Assembly: GCA_037954325.1 (NCBI GenBank)
Contig: JBBMNZ010000030.1
Location: 4,301,001-4,365,000, forward strand
Reading direction: 5' to 3'
From: Fistularia commersonii
Taxonomy: Eukaryota > Chordata > Actinopteri > Syngnathiformes > Fistulariidae
DNA: 64,000 nt
This document shows, piece by piece, positions 45,841 to 57,265 of the stretch; positions within the stretch are counted from its first letter, which is position 1, and every line of letters begins with the position of its first letter. The position numbers and the translations under genes are program-made. Below the pieces are notes generated by a model. It made no database searches and was not told the origin of the DNA. It was given only the letters and a program-made list of their open reading frames with translations.

Positions 45841-47232
45841 TAAATATCCCCTTTGAATGTTTTAAAATAATCCCCTTGAACAGAACCGCCTATACACTCC
45901 CTTTGTGTGATATTTCTTCCACATGGGTTTCGTCCCCTGTGTTTTTAAAATCAATCGATGCATCGGACAATGCATTTCATCAGCAGTTTCTTTGGATCCG
46001 GTGAAAAGGGTCAGCGACGCTGGAATAGCAGCGCGGTCCCATTCGTATATATTTCAAGCTTGCCTCACTACGCTGCTCGCAAATTTCCATTTTCTTGTGC
46101 TAGCGAGCAGGAACTCCCGCGTGCCGAATACGCAGAGTAGTGTTCTGACAGGCCTGGATAAAATGAGCCGCCGCTAACAATCACAGACATTTCATGGACT
46201 TCCATAATGTCTGCCACTGCGCTGTATGCAGAACAGGAAGTTTCCCTGGCGGGCAACAATCCTCCATTAGCTTTCCAGGCATCCCATAAATAGGACCCGA
46301 TTATAGTGTGGAGTCGAACGTTGATAAAGTAAATTATTTATGTCATGTTGTATATATATAGTGTTCTCCTACTGATATGCACGGGCAGAAATACATCTAC
46401 ATATTTTATTGTTCCTGGGGAAAAAAAAGACAATCAGGATAAAATGGGTGCATGTGCACGGCTATGCCACTTTTCTTTTTTCCGTGCACGTGGACGCGCA
46501 TCGTCCCCCGGCTAATGCCACAGTCCCACGAGCGGCTAATTAATGGCATTTCAGGTGAAAAGAAAAGGGCAATCGAGTGAAAAAAATATGCGGGAAATAA
46601 ATATACAACGTTCTCATGTCGTCTAAAGTGATGGGGACATAATTAAATGAACCCTTTCATGTAATTATCGCTGTTATGCTATTTTTTTTTTTTCAAATGT
46701 GATTAAAACTTTATATTACACATGGCCTGAAATAAGGAACAGTATCATATTACCCATGTTGTATTATATTTAAATGATCTTTTAGGATAAATACTTATTT
46801 TATTATTACAAAAAAATCAGAACAGGCAATGAGTTTTAGGATTGAAAAATAAATCCATTTAAAAAAATATATTGGATTGTACGTCTTTTGTGTAATCTTT
46901 ATTCTAACATTGAATATTAAAAATAAATAAAAGGTATTTGATTGTACGAGTTTTTCGGTAAACCTGATTCTAACATGACAGCTACATCAAATTATCTCCT
47001 GGAGAATTTTCTCTGGTGGCAACCGTCAGGATCCACCAACACATGCTTTTTGATAATAAGTTAAAGAAAAGGAAGCAAAAAATCAAAACAATAATAGGCC
47101 CTAGATCTGTTAAACCTCTTCAAATCTCTGTTTATTCCCGTGCATGGGCTGGTTTATCCTTCCTCCTCATTCCTGTCCTGACCCACTTTGTATCTGCAGT
47201 CCACCACAGCAGCGATTATACACCTGGATAAA
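45841..47232. other. Intronic, no gene
   Basis: Mixed sequence; A/T-rich at 46680-46960. 46480-46580 contains CGGCTAATTAATGGCATTTC followed by AGGTGAAAAG, a homeodomain-like TAATTA core beside a CAGGTG E-box. That alone does not establish an enhancer. Frames of 60-84 codons at 45923-46259 have no domain. Confidence 0.45.

Positions 47233-47277
<45 letters not shown>
47233..47277. repeat. CA microsatellite
   Basis: Near-perfect (AC) run of about 22 units. Predicted peptides here are repeat translations. Confidence 0.9.
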
Positions 47278-47280
<3 letters not shown>

Positions 47281-47482
47281 CTCCGCGTGGGTCGCATAAA
47301 TAGGCATACATGCATTTGTAAGTACATGCACACACAACCCACTGCCACGGGAGGACCCACCAATGCCAAAGCCAGTGGGAAGAGCAGTGTGTGACTGGTG
47401 TGGAAATAAGCAAATGTGGACTTTGATGTCGGGACTGTGTTTCTGAGTGGAGTGGGGGAAGTGTGGGGTGCAGATTTAAGTT

Positions 47483-47608
<126 letters not shown>

Positions 47609-47705
47609 CGTTTCGTGCGTATTGAGGTGTGTTTATCCCCGAGGTAGTGGTATTTCATCTCTTCCTGCATCAGTTCTGGCCTGTAGGGGGGGGAAGAGGT
47701 GTGTG

Positions 47706-47753
<48 letters not shown>

Positions 47754-47760
<7 letters not shown>

Positions 47761-48104
47761 GTCTGTGGGCATGACAGTAGTTCCAAAAAGCTGTACTCAG
47801 GTTAAAACACAGGAAAGGAATTTATTTATTTTTTTCTCTTTTTATTCTGTTGCTTCGTTCAAAGCTTTTGTGCATGAAAGCTCAGACCAGCACTTTCTGG
47901 ATCCACACAGATACCTCATATGTGCAATGAAGTTCTTGGAGGGATCTAGTGGAACGCAGTGGATTGACAGAAACTTGGTTTTAGCAATAAGGAGGAAAAT
48001 GGCATTGGTGGTTCTTTTGAACACCGGCTCTCCTGCAGATATATGACAGAGGAGGTACAATAATAACAGTAAGTAATTTAAGAAGTATTTAAGGCAGTGG
48101 AGTT
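47754..48104. other. Intronic, no gene
   Basis: Short unique sequence between the GT cluster and the LINE tail. A 115-codon plus frame (47699-48046) starts in the GT repeat and has no domain. Confidence 0.5.
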
Positions 48105-48345
48105 TATGATGACATCCACCAGGAATGAGTCCGTTAGAGGGACAAAACATGTTAAATGTTTTGGAGAGGGATAGTGAATATATTGGTAGACGGATGGTGA
48201 GGTTGGAATTGCTGGGTAGGAGGTCTAGAGCAGGACCAAAGAGAAGATTTATCGATAGAATGAAAGAAGAAATGACATCAGTTGGTGTGAAAGAAGAGGA
48301 CACCTGAAGGGTGGAGCAGTAAAGAAGAGAATGAAACAGGGAGAA
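48105..48345 (+). pseudogene. LINE reverse-transcriptase C-terminal fragment
   Basis: The plus-strand frame 48125-48307 reads LERDSEYIGRRMVRLELLGR, RSRAGPKRRFIDRMKEEMTS and VGVKEED. This is the basic C-terminal segment of an abundant fish LINE protein, also seen at 26100-26290 (PKRRFMDVAREDM). The upstream polymerase is missing and the frame stops early, so it is a 5'-truncated relic. The minus-strand 169-codon frame over the same DNA (47842-48351) is antisense to it. Confidence 0.75.
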
Positions 48346-48640
48346 TTTCATTGCCTCAATTTTATTTGTACCTTAGTCTCAATTGGAAGAGCGTGTTAAA
48401 AAAAAAAAGATAAAAAAAAAACAAAAAAAAACAGGATTAATGAAGTGAATTGTTATATAGGCATTATTATTATTATTAAAATTATGATTATTATTATTAT
48501 GATTATTATTATAACTATTATTATATTATTATGTTGAATTTCAGTGAAGTTTTATTATTATTATCATTATTTTACTATTATCAGTAGTAGTAAAAGTAGT
48601 AATTAGTATTTTTATTTTTATTTTGTATTAGTCATTTTAG
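48346..48640. repeat. A-rich and (ATT)n simple sequence
   Basis: A-rich run at 48396-48434, then imperfect ATT/TTA triplets at 48463-48610. Confidence 0.75.
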
Positions 48641-51480
48641 GTTAGTTAGGTCAGCTATTCTTTCTGCAGTTAACTCTGCAGAATCCCCGTATCCTCAAGC
48701 ACAGTAGCTCCACAGACATCCCAGCAGAAACGTATCTCATCACCACCTTGGCAATGAGAAATCTGGTATTTAATAACAAACATATTGTACCATTCCAACC
48801 AGCGTAGCTGTAAAATTCACATTTTTTTCATTTATCATTTTCTATACTCTAGCATCATCCACTGCTCCACACTTAATGCCTCAATCGTCATTTCTATTAT
48901 TTCGGAAAAAAATTGTTGTGGGTGTTTGTGATTGGTTGTTGGGAAGAACTTAGTTGAGCTTGGGTCTCTGTGAAACTGCTAAACCCTGGATTTGAACAAG
49001 GTCGCCGACTGAGATGAATAATAACATTAGATTTGTTCTTTGCAAATTTCCAGAGTATAATTAAAAAAGAGAAAGTATTTTTTCACATGTCTAGACATCT
49101 CTATATATTATAGATACCTGTTTTTCTTAGCAATACGTAACAATTGTGCAGCTGCAAAAGATAGGAAAACAGAAAGGAAAACAGTTTTGCTAACCTTGAC
49201 AGACTTTTTTATTCCAATAAAGATAATGTGCACAGGTAGAAAAAACATATATTTTGATTCCTGTTTATGATGCAGGCGGGCGCCAAATGATGATTGGTCT
49301 GAAATGGGGGGGGGGAATGTTCCCCAACCCAAAATAACATAAGCTGTGGATAATAACAGCCTGCAAGGTCCTGAAAAGGCTGGACACGAGCTATCAGAAA
49401 AAAACTGTTATGTTATTTCCGTATGATTATATCACCCCAAAAATAAAAAAAAAAAATTATATATATATATAAAAATTAAACATCAAAAATACAAAATAAA
49501 TAAGTAGGCTGACCACAGTGGGACATAATCAGCTGTGCATATATCCTGAAATGCAATTAAACCGTCATTTATCTTGCAGATGAATCACAGGAAATAAGAT
49601 TTTTTTTTTTTTTTTTTTTTTTTTCTTTTTATTGTCATGCATGTGAGTGAATGCACTTTATTTCTAGTTGTGTCGCCTTTGCACATCGGCATATTTCTAT
49701 GTGCGATGCAAAGATGATAGGCGGTAAGTTCCCGGCGGGGTTGGACCCGCCGATTTAGACTGGCGGCCTGTTGAGTTGCACGTCTGGACTCAAAGCCAGG
49801 TGGCGTGCAGCCGCGCTTCTTTTCTTTTCTTGACATTGACGCATAGTTTCCCCTTTTAAATTTCTTTGTTGTCTTTCATTTTTCTCCTCTCCGAGGAACA
49901 CGGGCGCTCCCGTCTCGACGCGCGTCCTCCAGCTATCATCCCTCTTCCTCGCTATCTGTCAACGCCTCCGGAAGCCGTCCGTCCCCTTCCCCCCCCACCA
50001 CCCCATGGATATATGTGAAATTCACTATTTCATCTCCGTTCCTAAATACCCGTCCCTCTCGACCCCTCTCCGTGTCTCTTTTCGGCTTTTCGCGATATTA
50101 ATTAACCCCCCCCACACCCCACCCCACCATCCAACCCCGAAGTCCTCCGTCCCGTCTGTTTCTCTGTCAATTCTTCTACAAATGTCATTAATTCAGCGCT
50201 GATAACCAGTTCGTTGCCTTTTCAGCTGCGGCCTGGCTCCGATTATAATTCTAATCATTACAATAACGTTAACGCCGCGCTACAATATTCGGGGCGTCAA
50301 ATCCTCAGGTGATATATCGCTCGCCTTCGGATATCCCGCTCTTTGTGCGACATCGCGGCCATTGTAGACCTCGGAGATTACGTCTGCGTGCATCTAATAC
50401 ATCGGGGGCAGGTGTTAATTGATTTTTTTTCTCTCTCTCATTTTTCTGAGTCGTCCTTTTGATTCTATGAAAGAAAAGGTGTATCATTTATTTTTTTATC
50501 CCCCATAAATGATTCACTCATTACAATGAGCGCGTTTGAGTATAGACTTCCTATCGCTATTTGATAAGGCCGCGACTAGAGAGTCGTCGTCGTATTCGCC
50601 GCGCCGATTGGACGAGGGTGCCATAACCCGTAATCTCAGGCATCCTCCCTTCACTCGGATTTAATAAATGGGTTTATTTGGCCATATAAAAAAAAAAAAA
50701 AGGTAGGAGATGCAGCGGCAGCAGTTCGGATTATTAAACTTTACAACCCCGATTCTGCTGTTTCAGGGCAGCGGTCGATCAAGGCGAGCACCGTCCGTTC
50801 GAAATCACGACCGCACGATTCCGAAATCGTCCACCTACCCAGGTTACGACTTTCTCGCCCAGGTCCGTCTAGAGGCGATCCCATGCCAGATTCGGGACGC
50901 GACAAGGCGATATTTGTGTTTCTGCTCCCCCCATCGCTCAATCGGCACGTCTCATGACATCTGTTTTTCGGTTTAATGATCGGGAACAAAACGTGTGGGA
51001 TTACGGCGTTTAGCGATGCTAACGTTACAGGAACGCGTGTGAACAACAAACTTACTCGGTCGTGGAAAAAAAAAAAGGACTGCGTAGAACTTCATTAAAG
51101 ATTAGATAATAATTAGGCATTTAATTAGGCATAAATAAAGTTGTGTAATGGGAAAGGGGGGTGGGGAAATGGGAATGCATCAAAATTTGAAATGAAGCTA
51201 ATGAGCTAATTACGGCGTTCAGCATACTTTCGCATCTAAATGGTAAAAAAAAAAAATAAGAACAAGAGTTGTGTTACTCAACAAGATGAAGTCATAATTA
51301 AATAATAAATGGTGAGGAAAAAGTATGTTAATGAAATGATCAGTCATTGGAGGAGAGGGTTGCCTCCATGAAAAAGAAATTTAGAAGCAAGCTGATCACA
51401 TAAGGCGTCTTTTTTCTAACCCAGTCATACTTTCAAATAAAATTCCACTAACTTTTAAGCATCCCAAAATTGACATATCA
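48641..51480. other. Intronic, no gene
   Basis: Poly-T at 49601-49625, C-rich tracts at 49985-50000 and 50106-50140, and poly-A at 50689-50701. CpG-rich complex sequence spans 50220-50980. The 83- and 102-codon minus frames (49585-49836, 50741-51049) have no domain. Confidence 0.45.
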
Positions 51481-51911
51481 TATTTCCCAGGCTATTGTGC
51501 AGCTAAAAATAACAAGATAAATATACGTGTACATATAGAGGATGCACTTGTCTGTAAGTCGTCGGTGTCCACGTTGTAATATGAGATATTTACCGGTAAC
51601 ATCTACAAATACAGACTGGAATTTTTTATTTTCTTTTCCAGACATGGCCTGTAACACGGCTGATGAAAAATGTATGATTTGATGATATTAATGCTAAATA
51701 ACACAAGTAGAAGTCTATCCATTTTCCATCCCTGTTTTGCCCTACTCCAGCTCATCGCTATCTCGGTCTTTCTCCTGCGCTCTAAAACTATTAAAATTTG
51801 ACATTAATTAATCGGTCCAATGCGATGAAGCTAAACATTTTAGCGGCATGAAGCTCGCTTGCCCCCCCCCTCAAAAAAAATCCATAAATAAGCCACAGTG
51901 TGCAAAAAGTG
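51481..51911 (+). mobile_element. MITE family C, copy 2 (truncated right end)
   Basis: Aligns with 35419-35890: TAAAAATAAC-A-ATAAATATA, 'GTGTACATATA', ACATCTACAAATACAGACTG, CCTGTAACACGGCTGATGAA, GCGCTCTAAAACTATTAAA, GATGAAGCTAAACATTTTAG and CATAAATAAGCCACAG occur in the same order. The final CCGTAATTTCC terminus is lost beyond 51911. No coding sequence. Confidence 0.78.
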
Positions 51912-52004
51912 TTTTTTTTTTTTTGTTTTTGTTTGTTTGTTTGTTTTTGCCTTTTTATGCCATTTGAATGAAAGAATTAATGTTTTTTTTTTTTTTGTCT
52001 CCTT

Positions 52005-52090
52005 GTGGCCCTGTGATCAACTGTCCGGGTTGAACCGGAGCCTCCTCCACCCTGAGTGTAGGATAGTTAGATAATGAATGAATACAATTA
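52005..52090 (+). mobile_element. L2-type 3' tail fragment
   Basis: GTGATCAACTGTCCGGGTTG, then ACCGGAGCCTCCTCCACCCT and GAGTGTAGGATAGTTAGATA with an ATGAATGAATAC tail. The order matches 14835-14955 but with internal deletions. Confidence 0.65.
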
Positions 52091-53329
52091 GAGATAAGTC
52101 ATTATTAAGAACAACAACCCTTGTTTTTTGGCAGTATTATTGTGTATAGCGTGCGCAGGAGGACAAAATGAGTACCTGCTCTCCCCCGTTACATAAATAT
52201 TCATGAGCCACTTTACGCAACGGCGCTGAGGACACTTGGCATTTGTATTACTTTTAGCTCGTCATTCCAAATCTAAAGTGCGGCGATAAACAAAGTAATT
52301 GAATGCGCCGGCATTGGGGTGCCATACGACGGTACACTTTCCAAAAAGAAAGTGAAACTCATAATCTATTCTGTTATGTTTTTGCATTTTTTTTTTTTTT
52401 TTTTTGTGTGTGGGGGGGGGGGAGGCGGCGCAATGCTTCCGGAGGAATTTTACATTTTTTTCCTTTTAAAAGTTTTATAGCGGTGTGAGATTTATTATGT
52501 GTGAATTCATTCCAGGTATTAAATCAGTCAGCGGCCCCGCCTCCAAGTTTCGTGTCAAAACATTGCAAATTCAGGGTTTTTTATTTCCCGAACCTGTTGA
52601 GCCGTACGTGACCGCGGGTCAAGTTTTTAACCTTGGTTTTGTTCTTAACGGGAGGTCAATGTGACCCGGCGGCTCTTGGCGTCTGACCCGATGGCTCTCC
52701 AGAGCCAATCTTTGCAGGTTTGCGGTTTTCGCACTTGAGCGCAAAGTCCCAGTAATCCCAGCGGCAAAGCTGCTAATCCCTTCAAGCTGCCAATTAGCCC
52801 GCCGACACACACACATCAGCGCACGCATGCAAACGCACACAAACACACACACACCATTCATCCACCGAGGTGTCCGACGGACTTTTTCCTCCCCGGGGAG
52901 GGATCACTGTGATGAGCCACAGAGCTGTCCTCTGCCCCCCTGGAGGGAAAGACGGAGACACCGGCTTTCCCATTTGACAAATATGCAGAAAGCAAGCCAG
53001 GACTTCTTTTTTTTTTTTTTTTTGACCGAAAGGGAAATCGGTCGGGTTTGGAAGGAGCGGCGGAATTGAGCGGTTAGATTGAAAACACAGCGGCTCAAAT
53101 GAATACGGGTCCGCTTTTTTCCTTTGTCACGCTTTGGAAGAGGCGTCCGCCGATGTGCGCGGTGTTTTTTCTCCGAATTAGCAGTCCGTCCTCGCACGAA
53201 TGAATCATCCAGGTCACGACCGGGCTTTCATCGCCTTTTTTTTTTTTTTTTCCCCCCTCCTCAACAGCTCCTTTAAAAGTAGATTCGCTAATCGGTGTGC
53301 TGAGTCTCAGCGCCCCCGATACCTGCGGA
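52091..53329. other. Intronic, no gene
   Basis: Poly-T at 52387-52405, G run at 52412-52421, CA runs at 52806-52854, poly-T at 53008-53023 and 53237-53250. Frames of 60-97 codons have no domain. Confidence 0.45.
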
Positions 53330-53640
53330 ACCAGCTCCGGGTTTCGGCGATAGAATAAACACTTTGCGGCCGGATGGCGCCGGATCAATCCGGAGGCCGC
53401 TGCCCGCTCGGCTTCCCGCTGGAGTTTTCCAGAGTGGAGCGGCGGGGCTTCGCTCGTTACACGAAAGGCAACCGCGGCGACGCTCCTCTTCTGTGAGTCA
53501 CCGAGTTGGAACCGGGGGGCCCCCGCCGGCACCCCGGTGTTGACGTGGGACGGCGGAGGAATCCTTCTCCTTTTTCGAATGTCACATAACGCCAACCCCG
53601 AGACGCGGCGGTGACTCATGCGCGCCGGTTTCTCTCATTC
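53330..53640. promoter_or_regulatory. CpG-dense segment, candidate CpG island
   Basis: I count 37 CpG dinucleotides between 53341 and 53640, against about 25-30 expected from C and G content, so CpG is not depleted. The sequence is GC-rich and non-repetitive. The 174-codon minus frame at 53095-53619 runs through it but has no recognisable domain or conserved start. Promoter function is inference only. Several other parts of this window are also CpG-rich, so the species may simply deplete CpG weakly. Confidence 0.3.
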
Positions 53641-54764
53641 GTTTGGAGACCCGATGCGAGAGACGACGCGGATTCTTATTTTTGACTGAGCTTAGCCTCC
53701 CTTCAATTAAAATGGATTATGTCAGAAGCCTGCGTGTGCGCTAACCTCATTTCGGTGCCTGCGCTAACCTCACCTGCTCTTTACTCCTTTCCAACCTATG
53801 GCGGGCATTTATAATAACGGCTTTACTAATTAAAACCCAAACATTCATTATTAATCGATGTGTCTTGTAGTCATTTACCCAAGCACGATTATCAAATTAG
53901 GTTATAATGTAACGTAAGCATCACTCGATCATGAAAACGCCATTAATTCTTTATTCTGAGGACCCGAAGCCAAGATTCTACAAGCGCCAAACAGCCATTT
54001 TTTGATCATTTATTAATGTATTCATATTTTATTTATTATGATAATTTACTCAATTTTTCTTTTTTTTTTTTTTTCTTTCATTTTATTGTACAAGCTAGTT
54101 TAAATTCAGTTGAATTTCTGTCTCTTCGTTAAAAAAATAAGGTCACGCTCAGCCGACATTTGCGCCTGGTAATAACCCACGTATATTGTCCGTGAGGTAC
54201 GAAAGCAAATTATCCGAATTGCATCGGGTCACATTTGATCAAATCTTGATCGGTTACAGATTATATGTGACCATTTCACCTCCCTCATCTCCCTCGGTTT
54301 GTTAGTTATTGGTATTTATACGTGAAAAGGAGCCAAACACGATCAAAACATCTGATCTGCCTCCAGATCTGGCAACATTATGATTGTGTGCGCAGAAGGT
54401 TTTAGCCTATAGATTTGTATTATAAGCAGCATTTTTTTTTTTCCTATTTATTTCCCGTTTTTTTTTCTTCCTCCCGACATGTTCTACACTCCCGGCTCTG
54501 ATTGTTTGCCGGCTAAAAGAATCGCCACGTTGCAATATTTCAAGAAAAAAAAAATAAAGGGGAAAAATGATGAGCTGCATAAAAACCCCTCCAACTTTCC
54601 TCTGACTCATTTCCTCACCTCTGCTGGATCTCCGTCTTCCTTCAAAGATGACCATTTCTCTTTTATGTTCCCCGTCCGTAGCGTTCTTACCCTCATATTT
54701 TTTTTTCTTTTTTCATTCCGAATAGCACCCATGCTAAGCGTTATGTAAAAATATTTGTAAAATA
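53641..54764. other. Intronic, no gene
   Basis: AT-rich sequence at 54000-54110 with poly-T at 54060-54074. Nothing coding or repeat-derived recognised before the element at 54765. Confidence 0.45.
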
Positions 54765-55213
54765 CCGTATTTTACGGACCATAAGGCACACCACGTTTTA
54801 AGGTGCAACATCAATGGGTCTGACTCATTTTTCCTGAAACTTCTTTCGAAGTCATCGATCTTCATGTTGAATTCTTTCGCAGCTGCTCTTTTCCCATCGT
54901 CGACTGCGCGGCTGATAACCTTGAGTTTGAATTCCACTTCGTAAGCGCGGTACCGTTTTCGGGGGTCCTCAAACACACAAATGTATAGTGATATTATTTT
55001 GAAGCGCAGTGCGTACCGATATTACAAAAATCGTCGCTTACCAAATTCGCAATTAGAAAATGACAGATTTTTGAACGCAGTGCGTCACATAAAATTGGTT
55101 GGTCAGTTTGCACAACAAGAATTGACACATAAGGCGCACCCCATTATAAGGCGCATGGATGATTTTAGAGAAAAAATTAAGGAAAAATGTGGGAAAATGT
55201 GCAAAAAATAAGG
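54765..55213 (-). mobile_element. Pogo-like MITE, 449 bp, with transposase fragment
   Basis: The left end is TA|CCGTATTTTACGGACC (TA at 54763-54764). The reversed right end is TA|CCTTATTTTTTGC (TA at 55214-55215). Subterminal 'ATAAGGCGCACCCCATTATA' and 'ATAAGGCACACC' motifs resemble the GCGACTTATA motifs of the element at 17594. It carries an N-terminal transposase piece on the minus strand (next entry). Confidence 0.75.
54830..54976 (-). pseudogene. Pogo-like transposase helix-turn-helix fragment
   Basis: The frame from 54976 reads KRYRAYEVEFKLKVISRAVD and DGKRAAAKEFNMKIDDFERS before running into terminal repeat DNA. The pattern (basic-aromatic start, FKLKV, AAAKEF) is the same psq/Brinker-type DNA-binding fold as in the element at 17594-18823, but the sequences are clearly distinct. 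No other transposase part remains. Confidence 0.65.
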
Positions 55214-55257
55214 TAGCCGTTTTGTCACTTTCCCAGTGATTGTCCTTGGAATCCAAA

Positions 55258-55405
55258 ATTTGTGGTGCGATTCCCAGCTCCTCTTAAAAGTGTTGTTGAG
55301 CAAGACCCTGAACCCCTAACTGCTCATGATTCGTCCATGATGGGTGAAATGCAGAGAAGGAATTTCCCCATGAGGGACTAATGAAGTCCTAATTATTATG
55401 ATTAC
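55258..55405 (+). repeat. SINE-like element, 3' body and tail
   Basis: TGTGGTGCGATTCCCAGCTC resembles a tRNA B-box region. It is followed by 'TTGTTGAGCAAGACCCTGAA', CCCCTAACTGCTCATGATTC, 'GGTGAAATGCAGAGAAGGAA' and TTTCCCCATGAGGGACTAAT, ending in AATTATTATGATTA. This order is common in fish SINEs. The tRNA head is missing and the element lies just beyond the pogo-like MITE. Confidence 0.65.
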
Positions 55406-55989
55406 TAATTTCATGGGATAGTGGTGAACATCTGGGCCCTCGACTGTTTCAGACTCCCTGCATGCCAGGAAGTTCAAGTATCACTTTGCGTGAGATCAAG
55501 GAATGGACAAAGTTTTCTGTGGTTATCAACAGACCTGAGGCTCCATGGCTAACTTTACACTTGAAATATATATTTTGCTTTTATGAAATTTTATTTTATT
55601 TATTTATTTTTTTCTTTCCAACATTAGATGGTGGACACACTAGCAGAGCCATATGGCATTTGTGTCGTGTCCGCAAAAGTCGCCCGAGTATTAAAACTTG
55701 TGATGGTCAACCAATCAGGCGAGGTGGAAACAAGCGATCCTCCCGATCGCTGTTGTTGCTGTTGCCGTTTTTGATATTCTTAAACCGTCTGAAATAATCA
55801 AGAATCAAGAGTGAGTTTTATCATCAAGACAATGAATCGTAATAAATTATAACTGCGAAATACAAAAGTGACAACGCGTGTAATGTGTGCGATAGTTTGA
55901 CACTCGGTTGGTCTTTGTCGGCACCAGGGATGTCGCTTTTATGGAATTTCCTAATGTGCCTCGAGTTGTCTGATGGTCTGTGGAAAAAG
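55406..55989. other. Intronic, no gene
   Basis: T-rich at 55588-55615; otherwise unremarkable. The 111-codon plus frame at 55462-55797 has no domain. Confidence 0.45.
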
Positions 55990-56150
55990 CTTTTGTAAAA
56001 CTTGCCTCTGAAGGTTCTGAGTCATCCGGTTCATGGTGAATAAATGTCGAAATTTTCTTGACGTGGCAAACTGACTTGAATTTCTTCACTTGAAGATATT
56101 TCACCCGTCATCCAAGAGGCTTCTTCAGTTCTAATGACCGATGAGGAGTT
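55990..56150 (-). mobile_element. Penelope-like element 3'-end fragment
   Basis: GTCATCCGGTTCATGGTGAA, 'TCTTGACGTGGCAAACTGAC', TTCTTCACTTGAAGATATTT, CACCCGTCATCCAAGAGGC and TTCTAATGACCGATGAGGAG match 43554-43690 in the same order and orientation. Only the untranslated end is present. Confidence 0.7.
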
Positions 56151-57076
56151 TCTGGATATAATAAACAATATAATTTTTTTTTTTTTTTTTTTGGTAAAGC
56201 TTTTACTTACTGACCTCTTGCACGAAACTGTACGAAAAATGTATATATCTCTATATTTAAATTATTACCGTGGGATCCTGACCAACGTCTTTTCGGTTTC
56301 TCTGTATGTCAATGTATGCAGAGAAATTGACCAAAAAGCTGACTAAAGTGAAATAATTTACCTCTTTTTGCGCTCCCTTTGCAGAGCGTGTTTTATTGTG
56401 ATATCGGTTCTTAACGCAGAAGATGCACCGTTGAGTCTCCCGCCCTGCGTCTTCTGTCCGAGGTTAATCTTCTCCCGTTGGTATCCAGCGGGCGAGGTTG
56501 TGTTTTTTTTTCTTTTTTTTTTCGGTTTGTGTTTTTAATGAGAAATTACACCAGAGAGCACAGAATCAGAATGACGGATAATCGCATTACTTAGTCGAAA
56601 TAAAGTCAGGTTTGAGTTCTCCTGTGCTCGCCCACTCAATCACCGCTCGGCGCTCATTCACGGCCCCTCAAGGGAAGTTGATTCAATTGCGATTTCAAGG
56701 CGGAAGTGCGTCAGTTACACTGAACAAGCCCACGGTTTCAATTTTTGGCTCGCCGGTTTATTTTTCCCTTTTGTTATGATCGGCGAGGCAGCCGTGCTTT
56801 CCGTCTTCCCCAATTCCAAAATGTTTATTTTTCTGAAAAGAAATCTGAACTCTGGGTTTTAGACACATCGACGCTGGCGGTTATTCCTCACCACCTGTGA
56901 CGTTTTATTTTGAGTTTTTCTTTCAATGGAGATGTGAAGCGTTTTTTTTTTTTTTTTTTTTTTTTTCTGTCGATTCCGCTCGGATTCGGTACGAGACTTC
57001 AAATACTTCATAAAAATCCTTTAGTTAAAAAATCTGCTTGTGGAGAGAAATCGGTGTCCAGCTGAAGGAAAATCAT

Positions 57077-57109
<33 letters not shown>

Positions 57110-57129
57110 CCGGGTAAAGCTGATCCTCC
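56151..57129. other. Intronic, no gene; long T runs
   Basis: Poly-T at 56175-56192, 56941-56966 and 57081-57106. No coding or other repeat signal recognised. Confidence 0.5.
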
Positions 57130-57265
57130 CTTGCACTCTAGAAACTTTTTGTAGTTCCTCGAACCTTTTTCAGAAAATCAGGCCGTTTTCCTGGTGCATT
57201 CAGGCAGCAGGGGAACCAGGGACCAGGGATTTAGCTCCTACTCCAAAGGAAGTCATGTCACTTAT
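57130..57265. mobile_element. Degenerate DNA-transposon fragment (possibly PIF/Harbinger-like), copy 2
   Basis: Contains GGGAACCAGGGACCAGGGAT at 57212-57231 and the upstream TAGTTCCTCGAACCTTTTTC block shared with 43305-43389. A further block at 58043-58061 (TTGGTAGAACTCATAAGCC) may be its continuation across unrelated sequence. Ends are not identifiable. Confidence 0.45.

Noticed and set aside
47842..48351. 169-codon minus frame
   Set aside because: It is antisense to the LINE C-terminal fragment at 48105-48345.
53095..53619. Longest single open frame (174 codons, minus)
   Set aside because: No recognisable domain, it crosses a poly-T tract (giving a Lys run), and GC-rich DNA gives long frames by chance.
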